From the IMG/VR virus record IMGVR_UViG_3300033004_000010, positions 1-27,743 of that record: DNA of 27,743 nucleotides; one strand, 5' to 3'. Shown piece after piece: positions 22,386-27,743 of this stretch. The position numbers and the translations under genes are program-made. Each line of letters begins with the position of its first letter. The stretch's first letter is position 1. The stretch comes from a virus. The notes under the pieces were generated by a model, which saw only the letters and a program-made list of their open reading frames with translations, was not told the DNA's origin and did no database searches.

Positions 22386-23023
22386 CCGTGCCTCTCCAAA
22401 ATGTAATCTATCGCCTCTTGTGGCATTAGTGAGCCTTGGATGTAGTCACCATCGTTCCATATGTTTAGCGTACTTGTTGCGCTATCATAGTACCATTTTT
22501 CCGGCATTATCTCTTGCAAATACTGCTCGGGGTCATCGTATCTGCGTGTGTCGATGCCCTTGCGCTTTTCCCACGCTAGTATGAGATCATTAATCGCCCG
22601 TCCAAGCTGGTCATCAGGTAAGTTTTTGCTTATCTGACCTAAAATAGAGTCATCACAGCTTGCACAGACAGCGTATTTATATGGTGACGCTGCTTTGTGT
22701 TGTGTGACATCTAGGTGTATGCCGTACTTTTCCTTTTTGAGCTTATAGATTTTGTTTTCTTCCGGTGTTAGTCCTGTTGATTTCGGTGGTTGCTTGGCTT
22801 GTACAGGCTTCGCTGCATCTGGCACGGCGTTAGCTTGTGCACGGGGATCAGATGGGGCTACAGGTTGTTTTTTGACCCAATCTTTTATGGCTAGAGTTAC
22901 TACTGTTGTGTAGGTAAATTGGGGATTATCGGTCAGATAGTGGCGGATTGCCGCATCCTCCGCAGGGGTCAGGGAAACAATGGTCTTAATACGGACCAAT
23001 GGTGTCGCAGTTTTATGGCGCAT
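22382..23023 (-). CDS. 213-aa protein with N-terminal ribbon-helix-helix-like domain
   Basis: First gene of the second early operon. Residues ~10-50 (RIKTIVSLTPAEDAAIRHYL, TTVVTLAIKDWVKKQ) have the strand-helix-helix pattern of RHH DNA-binding proteins. A Pro/Ala/Gln linker (~55-85) leads to a C-terminal domain with a possible CxxC pair (AVCASC) and a conserved-looking aromatic end. GAGGGC precedes ATG 23023. As first gene it could repress its own operon (inference). Confidence 0.65.
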   Translation of the reverse strand: MRHKTATPLVRIKTIVSLTPAEDAAIRHYLTDNPQFTYTTVVTLAIKDWVKKQPVAPSDPRAQANAVPDAAKPVQAKQPPKSTGLTPEENKIYKLKKEKYGIHLDVTQHKAASPYKYAVCASCDDSILGQISKNLPDDQLGRAINDLILAWEKRKGIDTRRYDDPEQYLQEIMPEKWYYDSATSTLNIWNDGDYIQGSLMPQEAIDYILERHG

Positions 23024-23303
23024 TATGCCCTCAGTATGTTTTGAGTGTGGTCATTGCAATGCCAGCGTAAGCCATTCTTTCCCACAATTTCCAATCACAT
23101 TTTCGTGAGAAGTGCACATAATCGGGAAAATTTCGGGCCAAATAGGGGCGGATTGAGGGAAGGTAGGTGGCGGAGGAACGTAGGTAGACCGGGGAAGCGC
23201 ATCCTGTTCGATTTCGTTGGTGGGCAAGGAAGTATGAGAGGGTAAAATTGAAAGAAGGTAAAGAAGATGCGCCGATTTCGCAAAAAGAGGAGGTTGGTTG
23301 AGT

Positions 23304-23318
23304 GGGAGGGAGGGAGGG
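23304..23318 (+). other. G-quadruplex motif (four GGG runs, one-base loops)
   Basis: GGGAGGGAGGGAGGG has the tightest possible loop arrangement and should fold very stably as single-stranded DNA or RNA. Confidence 0.8.
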
Positions 23319-23621
23319 CACTGGCAGGAATCATCGGCAGGGACCTTACCACGAGTCTTTGTTTTTTTCTGCCATATATATAAATAACTTTTAGATACAT
23401 GTATATAGAGCACCAATTTTTTCCGGCTGTCCCCGTGCCCAAACAAGGCCCATCCTACCAGACCAGTGCCCAATACAACCCGTAGGTTCCCACCTAGGCA
23501 CTTGGTTGTACCTCTTATACTTTCTTAGCCACCAAGGAAATATAAGTTTTTGTCAGCAATAGTTGCACACGCCAAATTTACTTCCGAAGGTTGAGTTACT
23601 TCACCTTAAGTTGCATTCCTC

Positions 23622-24010
23622 CTACCCAACTTCTCTTTTAGTTGTGCTGTGGCATACCACATACCAACGTCTTTCACTCTTTGTTCTCTTTTTACAACCT
23701 TACATAGAATATTTCAACCGCTCCCTCCCTCCCCCCTAGTTCCCCTGGCCACAATACTAGCCAAACCGGCTTACGAGGATTCTTTTGGCCTCAGTTCATA
23801 TATTATTCTGATAGGCTATATACTATTGGGCTGGGTAGTATTTTTTCGCTGGCTAACTCGGGGGCTTAGGGGAGGTACCCTCCTCCGAGAAAATTTTCCT
23901 TTCCTAGCCACTTCCACACCGCTACCCAATTTCAAATTTCCTAACATACCTAACTTTCCCCCCTCCTACCCAATTACCCATGCATAAATAAAAATGCATC
24001 TCCTACCCAA
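23622..24010 (+). repeat. four CTACCCAA direct repeats
   Basis: Copies at 23622-23629, 23922-23929, 23966-23973 and 24003-24010; a shorter inverted copy (TGGGTAG) at 23832-23838. Iteron-like but unevenly spaced. Confidence 0.45.
23723..23745 (-). other. G-quadruplex motif on the - strand
   Basis: On the + strand four C-runs (CCC, CCC, CCCCCC, CCCC) are separated by T, T and TAGTT; the complementary strand can form a G-quadruplex. Confidence 0.7.
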
Positions 24011-24130
24011 CCCCCGGTCTCCTAATATTCTTGGACCATAGTACACAGTATCACACAGTGCTCCTCACACGTCCCATCAGCATATCCGTGGGACAGGTGA
24101 GCTGCCTTCAGGGCGCCAGAAAATTTTTAC

Positions 24131-24159
24131 TTGACCTCGTGCCCAGAAAGCGTTACAAC
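24131..24159 (+). promoter_or_regulatory. probable sigma70-like promoter for packaging genes
   Basis: -35 TTGACC (24131-24136), 17-base spacer, -10 TACAAC (24154-24159), with an AT-rich stretch (AAAATTTTTAC) directly upstream. The spacer begins TCGTGCCC, close to the CTCGTGCAC after the -35 at 17767. It lies 33 bases before the first gene of the packaging block. Confidence 0.55.
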
Positions 24160-24191
24160 CCGTTGTGCGATGAATCTCGTAGGCAGAATCC

Positions 24192-24383
24192 ATGAAGAAA
24201 TCACGACCCTTGCCCCCGCGTCGCCACTGTGCTTATTGTGGGGAAGTGTTTCAACCGCTAAGGAAGCATGGCCGCTTCTGCAGTACTGTTTGTCGCTGTA
24301 ATAACTGGGCAGAAAAAAATATAGATACGAGGAAAGGAGGCGCCGACAATGGATCTTCTAAAGATGTGGGACTGGTGCGATGA
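24192..24383 (+). CDS. 63-aa zinc-finger protein
   Basis: CAYCGEVFQPLRKHGRFCST then VCRCNNW (residues ~13-40) forms a treble-clef-like zinc site of the kind found in small phage and HNH-associated proteins. Basic N-terminus. The ribosome site is weak. Its last 35 bases overlap the next small gene. Confidence 0.7.
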   Translation: MKKSRPLPPRRHCAYCGEVFQPLRKHGRFCSTVCRCNNWAEKNIDTRKGGADNGSSKDVGLVR

Positions 24384-24468
24384 TAATGTACCTATATTTC
24401 CCTTTCTATTCCATGTAGGAGTACAAGGGGTGCTCCTTTACGTTTTAATATCGGTGGCACGTGTCTAA
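24349..24468 (+). CDS. 39-aa single-span membrane protein before terminase
   Basis: ATG 24349 is preceded by a perfect AGGAGG with 8-base spacing, the strongest ribosome site in this part. The peptide is MDLLKMWDWCDDN followed by a hydrophobic span (FPFLFHVGVQGVLLYVLISV). It overlaps the zinc-finger gene by 35 bases and the terminase start by 8. Possibly a holin-like or phage membrane protein; no family recognised. Confidence 0.65.
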   Translation: MDLLKMWDWCDDNVPIFPFLFHVGVQGVLLYVLISVARV

Positions 24469-26449
24469 GCACCTGCACGCCCAGCTCATTGCGTCTATCC
24501 GGGATAATCCTATCCCTGTGCACGAGTATCTGTTCCCGCATAGGCACTCTATGCCCGCTGCACCCTTCCATGAGCGTGTGCTGCGCGACTGGTATACGAC
24601 CCGTGCAAGAGTAGTGCAGACGATTTTTAGAGGAGGTGCGAAGACAACTCTTGGAGAAGAAGCAGTTACTATTCTTGCCTGCCTTGGTGTTGTGCACAAT
24701 ATTCCTATTATTGGTTCTTCTGATAAGAGAGCCAAAGAGCGCTTAGAAGCGATCAAGCACGAGCTAACGACTAACGAGCGTTTGCACACGCTTTTTGGTT
24801 ATATGGGAGAGTCTGCTTGTTCTATATGGCAAGCTGACAAGATTGTGTTGCCGAATAATGTATGCATCCAATCTCTTGGTTGGAACCAATCTATGCGGGG
24901 ATTGAAGTATCTTGAGTATCGCCCTGACTATTGTTGGATAGATGATATTGAGGACGAAGAAAACTCCTCCACTCCCGAAGCCCGGCAAAAGGTGGTTAAG
25001 CGCCTCTTATCTGTTGTTATTCCCGCTGTTGATGCTCCTGGTGCACGTCTTCGCGTAACTGGTACTATTATTGAGCCGGAATCTTTAGTCGTTAAACTTG
25101 CTCAGTTGCCACAATGGAAGTCGCGAGTGTTTCCTGCACGATATACTGACCATACATCTTCTCCCCCTCGTATCCGTGCATCATGGCCAGAAAGAAAATC
25201 TCTTACAGCCCTCGCTGCTCTCGAAGCCGAATGTATAGTTGCTGGAGAGAAGACTACGTTCGATAGGGAGTACATGTGCCAAGCAATACCGGACGAGGAT
25301 AGGTCATTCACCTCTTCTCTCTTGCGTGCCGATATCATACCTCGCACGTATCAGTCTACGTATGCAATATATGATCCGGCTCGCACAACTAATGCTTCCT
25401 CTGCTCATACAGGCAAGGTTGTGTTCTCATGGCAGAACAATAAGCTCTTAGTTTGGGAGTCGTCGGGTAATTTCTGGATGCCCGATCAGATTGTGCACGA
25501 TATATTCCAGACCGATGCACAATATAATACTACTCTCATAGGTGTAGAACAGGACGGCTTACATGAGTTCCTCATGCAACCCATACGACATGAGGCCCTT
25601 AAGCGTGGGCATGTCGTGCCTATTCGCCCTCTAAAAGCTCCGAAAGGTAAGCTGTCCTTCATCCGTGCACTGCAACCGTTCTTTAAAGCAGGAGAAGTTA
25701 TCTTTGTTCCAGATATTGCTTCGCACCAGACGCTCAAGGATCAGCTACTGAATTTCCCTTCAGGTAAAATAGACATCCCGAACGCACTGGCTTATGCGCT
25801 TATCATTAGGCCAGGACAGCCTATTCTGGATTCGTTTGATCCCCACACGCATGTTGATCCCCTTCTTGCTATTACTCCCCGCTACCCTCTTACTCTCGCA
25901 ATTCATTCTGAGAACCGCTTCACTGCCGGTGTCCTTGTGCAATTGATCCGCTCGCGCTATCATGTGCTTGCCGACTGGATGCTTGAGGGCGACCCTGGCA
26001 GCACCCTTGCCGATCTGTTGCGCTATGCCGCTTCCCACACTTCCACACCCGCGAGACCCATTGCTCCGCCCGAGCATTTCGCCACCTACAGCACATCAGG
26101 CTTGCGCGCAGCAGCGTCGGCGATCCCGATACGCCTCCACCAGGGCGGGCCGCTCGCCAGAGGGCTAGAAATGGTCCGTGGTGCCTTGCAGAGCCTCCCG
26201 CACGGGCGACCGGGGCTGATCGTCTCTCCACGGGCATCTTGGACGCTGCGTGCCCTCTCAGGGGGCTTCTGCGCCGATCATCATCGGTCCGGCATCCCTA
26301 AGCCAACGCCTGTGCGCAACGGCTACGCCACGCTGGTCGATGCCCTGTGCACAGCAATCGCCTCAAGCGACTTCGCCATTGACAGCCAGACGGATAGGCA
26401 TTATGGTGTCGCGAACGATGGATCATCATACCTAACGGCGAGAAGATAG
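24461..26449 (+). CDS. terL: terminase large subunit (TerL), 662 aa
   Basis: DNA-packaging motor. ATPase: Walker A-like FRGGAKTT (56-63), Walker B WIDDIEDEE (159-167), coupling region LRVTGTIIEP (197-206). Nuclease: AIYDPARTT (D305), IGVEQDG (E363/D365) and GKIDIPNALAYAL (D438), consistent with the RNase H-like TerL nuclease. GTG 24461 is the start. The protein continues ~200 residues beyond the nuclease with a second alpha/beta region (VLADWMLEGDPGSTLADLL, YATLVDALCTAIA), longer than many TerL. This extra region coincides with a GC-rich island (~25920-26400). The portal gene follows after one small gene, the normal packaging order. Confidence 0.95.
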   Translation: MSKHLHAQLIASIRDNPIPVHEYLFPHRHSMPAAPFHERVLRDWYTTRARVVQTIFRGGAKTTLGEEAVTILACLGVVHNIPIIGSSDKRAKERLEAIKHELTTNERLHTLFGYMGESACSIWQADKIVLPNNVCIQSLGWNQSMRGLKYLEYRPDYCWIDDIEDEENSSTPEARQKVVKRLLSVVIPAVDAPGARLRVTGTIIEPESLVVKLAQLPQWKSRVFPARYTDHTSSPPRIRASWPERKSLTALAALEAECIVAGEKTTFDREYMCQAIPDEDRSFTSSLLRADIIPRTYQSTYAIYDPARTTNASSAHTGKVVFSWQNNKLLVWESSGNFWMPDQIVHDIFQTDAQYNTTLIGVEQDGLHEFLMQPIRHEALKRGHVVPIRPLKAPKGKLSFIRALQPFFKAGEVIFVPDIASHQTLKDQLLNFPSGKIDIPNALAYALIIRPGQPILDSFDPHTHVDPLLAITPRYPLTLAIHSENRFTAGVLVQLIRSRYHVLADWMLEGDPGSTLADLLRYAASHTSTPARPIAPPEHFATYSTSGLRAAASAIPIRLHQGGPLARGLEMVRGALQSLPHGRPGLIVSPRASWTLRALSGGFCADHHRSGIPKPTPVRNGYATLVDALCTAIASSDFAIDSQTDRHYGVANDGSSYLTARR

Positions 26450-26451
26450 AA

Positions 26452-26700
26452 ATGAAGCTCGTTGATCTTTTGCATGACCTCCTAGATAAGCTATTGCACT
26501 ATGCCCACAGTACTCAAGATGGGAATGCTGCTGCTCTGCTTACTCAGCTAAAGGAAAAGGCTGTTCATCTCAATCACCTTACTGCTGATACGGATGACCT
26601 CTCTACTCCTACCACTGATTCCCTCCCTCCCGTTGAGGAAACTACTACGGTAAATGAAACCAAACCGAAGAAGCAAGGATCTAAGGGGGACATCGCTTAA
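26452..26700 (+). CDS. 82-aa unknown protein between terminase and portal
   Basis: Begins 2 bases after the terminase stop. An amphipathic helical N-terminus (LVDLLHDLLDKLLHYAHS, then ALLTQLKEKAVHL) and a Thr/Pro/Glu/Lys-rich disordered tail. The last 47 bases overlap the portal gene in another frame. Function unknown; small proteins here are often packaging or head-assembly accessories (inference). Confidence 0.7.
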   Translation: MKLVDLLHDLLDKLLHYAHSTQDGNAAALLTQLKEKAVHLNHLTADTDDLSTPTTDSLPPVEETTTVNETKPKKQGSKGDIA

Positions 26701-27743
26701 GTCTCTGAACGAAGATAGCCCTGAGCTATCGAGAGATGAAGAGCTTTGCGATAAGTCCGAGTTCCAAGATACTCTTGTAAAGTTATATCGAGAAGTCGAG
26801 AGTGGGTTCGACTCTCAGTCGAACCGAGCGGATGCTATTGCCGATTATTGGGATTGCTATAACACCAAACTTAACCATTGCCAGTTCTATACTGGTAACT
26901 CGCAGATATATGTCCCGATAGTTTATGATGCAGTGAATGCCCGTGTAACTCGCTTCTCCAATCAGATCTTCCCACAATCAGGTCGTTACGTTGATGTTGT
27001 TACTGAAGATGGTAACATTCCCAACGCAACTATATCCCTCTTAGAGTTTTATATCCGCAAGTGCAAGATGCAAACGGACATCGTGCCTATGCTCATGCGC
27101 TCGGGTGATGTGGAGGGGCAGTATACTGTCTATGTGGATTGGAAGAAGACGGAGAAGGAAGTTGTTGTCCGCGTGCCACGTGCACCGCAGATAGACCCTC
27201 AGATTGTTGATCCTCTTGAGACAGTTGATGATATAGAAGAGCAAACTGTTGTTGAAGGCTATCCAACTGTAGAAGTCATTAGCGATGTAGATATTCTTAT
27301 TCTCCCTGCAACTGCTTCATCTATAGAAGATGCTCTTGACAAAGGTGGTTCGGTAACTGTTATTCGTCGCTGGTCTAAAGCTAAGCTTCAGCAGATGATA
27401 GCAGATAAGTACATCGATAAGAAACGGGGTGAAGAGCTACTTAAGGAAATGAACCAACCAAAGAAATTTGGTAGGAAAGATACTAGCAAAGATATGATTG
27501 ACGCTGCTGGTATTAAGTCAGATGGCAGTGGCGTCAAGTGTGCACAGATATATGAGACTTGGACTAAGCTTACTACTGACAAAAAATCTAGACTTCATCG
27601 TATCTTTTTTGCTGGCGTAGATAAGGTTATCGGGTGCAAGCGCAACCCATTCTGGTCTGATAATATCCCGATCATCTCGTGTTCGGTAGAAAAAGTAAAT
27701 GGGTCTTTTAAAGGTAAATCTAAGATTGCTCCTGTAGCCACAT
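26654..27743 (+). CDS. portal protein, 3' partial
   Basis: Frame 2 is open from before ATG 26654 to the window end (363 codons). After a basic, disordered start it reads SGFDSQSNRADAIADYWDCY, then YTGNSQIYVPIVYDAVNARV and TRFSNQIFPQSGRYVDV, which is the pattern of podovirus-type portal proteins (YxGxSxxxxPxVxdaVxa, FPxxxxxxv). The location after TerL supports this. GAGG lies ~15 bases before the ATG. A start inside the 82-aa gene gives a 47-base overlap. Portal proteins form the dodecameric DNA gate of the capsid. Confidence 0.85.
   Translation, partial: MKPNRRSKDLRGTSLKSLNEDSPELSRDEELCDKSEFQDTLVKLYREVESGFDSQSNRADAIADYWDCYNTKLNHCQFYTGNSQIYVPIVYDAVNARVTRFSNQIFPQSGRYVDVVTEDGNIPNATISLLEFYIRKCKMQTDIVPMLMRSGDVEGQYTVYVDWKKTEKEVVVRVPRAPQIDPQIVDPLETVDDIEEQTVVEGYPTVEVISDVDILILPATASSIEDALDKGGSVTVIRRWSKAKLQQMIADKYIDKKRGEELLKEMNQPKKFGRKDTSKDMIDAAGIKSDGSGVKCAQIYETWTKLTTDKKSRLHRIFFAGVDKVIGCKRNPFWSDNIPIISCSVEKVNGSFKGKSKIAPVAT
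26805..26825 (+). other. perfect 8-bp hairpin near the portal gene start
   Basis: GGTTCGAC-TCTCA-GTCGAACC inside coding sequence, codon ~51. It resembles a tRNA T-arm, but no tRNA surrounds it. Confidence 0.5.

Larger units (their letters stand above)
23024..24191. other. gene-poor 1.1-kb region: G-quadruplex motifs, short repeats, possible origin or packaging site
   Basis: No convincing gene. The + strand is purine-rich at ~23210-23330 and pyrimidine-rich at ~23590-24020. It holds a canonical G-quadruplex at 23304-23318, a second on the other strand at 23723-23745, four CTACCCAA copies, an AT-rich run at ~23375-23415, and a hairpin (GTCCCA 24071-24076 / TGGGAC 24089-24094). It is the only long stretch (23118-24517) without GTGCAC apart from a few gene interiors. 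A frame at 23649-23987 encodes a possible membrane segment but lacks a ribosome site. Confidence 0.6.
866..27545. repeat. dispersed palindrome GTGCAC, 52 copies
   Basis: Start positions read by eye: 866, 2151, 2434, 2986, 4205, 5286, 5655, 6316, 8223, 8609, 9365, 9440, 10657, 11428, 11456, 11574, 12772, 12861, 13649, 14071, 14763, 15085, 15123, 15337, 16646, 17594, 17777, 17892, 18489, 18593, 18944, 19780, 19841, 19893, 20654, 21023, 21188, 21621, 21662, 21843, 22221, 22316, 22837, 23112, 24518, 24692, 25041, 25493, 25665, 26347, 27180, 27540. Chance expectation for a 6-mer is about 7. Flanks are often a pyrimidine before and a purine after, extending the palindrome. Confidence 0.85.

Noticed and set aside
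23051-23473. Three overlapping - strand frames in the gene-poor region
   Set aside because: Composition follows the polypurine tract, and no starts with ribosome sites or motifs.
23649-23987. 112-codon + strand frame with a membrane-like segment (SSYIILIGYILLGWVVFFRW)
   Set aside because: Only a GTG start without a ribosome site, in a pyrimidine-rich region with repeats. Not impossible, but not supported enough to annotate.
26805-26825. T-arm-like hairpin as part of a tRNA
   Set aside because: No acceptor, D or anticodon arms fit around it, and it lies within the portal reading frame.

Overview
The window is part of a tailed double-stranded DNA phage genome, or a prophage-like contig, of a bacterium I cannot name. 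It has a large terminase subunit, the start of a portal gene, a T7/PolA-type DNA polymerase, a PrimPol-helicase, an SNF2-type helicase, a VRR-NUC nuclease, a Cas4-like nuclease and a muramidase. I see no integrase, RNA polymerase, tRNA or CRISPR array. The gene content resembles the podovirus-type genomes that pair PolA, an SNF2 helicase, VRR-NUC and an AEP primase; this is inference from remembered families, not a search. Base composition is intermediate, with several abrupt GC-rich islands inside genes.

Layout. (1) Positions 1-5798, + strand: the end of a late operon. It holds a partial Pro-rich protein, a 794-aa probable virion protein, a 57-aa Lys-rich protein, a PurD-like ATP-grasp enzyme, and a protein whose first part is encoded out of frame inside the ATP-grasp gene. 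The first four are joined by 1-base stop/start overlaps (TAATG, TAATG, TAGTG). (2) 17393-5719, - strand: a long, tightly overlapping replication operon. It runs from a small leader gene and the endolysin through small unknowns, PolA, the Fe-S nuclease, a DUF4031 protein, VRR-NUC, the SNF2 helicase, a Cys-rich protein and a helix-turn-helix protein to the PrimPol-helicase. It meets the late operon tail to tail with an 80-base overlap at 5719-5798. (3) 17394-17857: a control region. It has a structured - strand leader ending in an intrinsic terminator in front of the replication operon, a + strand terminator, and a + promoter. (4) 17858-18256, + strand: one isolated gene for a small protein with an acidic tail, closed by a strong hairpin terminator. 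(5) 23023-18316, - strand: a second early operon of mostly small unknown proteins. It includes an RHH-type protein, a protein with eleven 11-residue repeats, and two tiny predicted membrane proteins at its end. (6) 23024-24191: a 1.1-kb gene-poor region with G-quadruplex motifs on both strands, CTACCCAA repeats and a promoter. (7) 24192 to the end, + strand: start of the late operon, with a zinc-finger protein, a tiny membrane protein, terminase large subunit, a small protein and the portal (cut by the window end).

How it works together. The two - strand operons supply regulation, DNA replication and the lysis enzyme, and the + strand operon supplies packaging and virion parts. The single + gene between the two - operons and the HTH gene beside a perfect dyad are the best regulator candidates.

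Most unusual features: the palindrome GTGCAC occurs 52 times, about one per 530 bases on both strands and in and out of genes, against about 7 expected by chance. GC-rich islands recur every 3-5 kb inside single reading frames. There are two convincing dual-coding overlaps with a wobble-position signature. At least seven genes too short for usual gene finding are fixed in place by translational coupling or strong ribosome binding sites.
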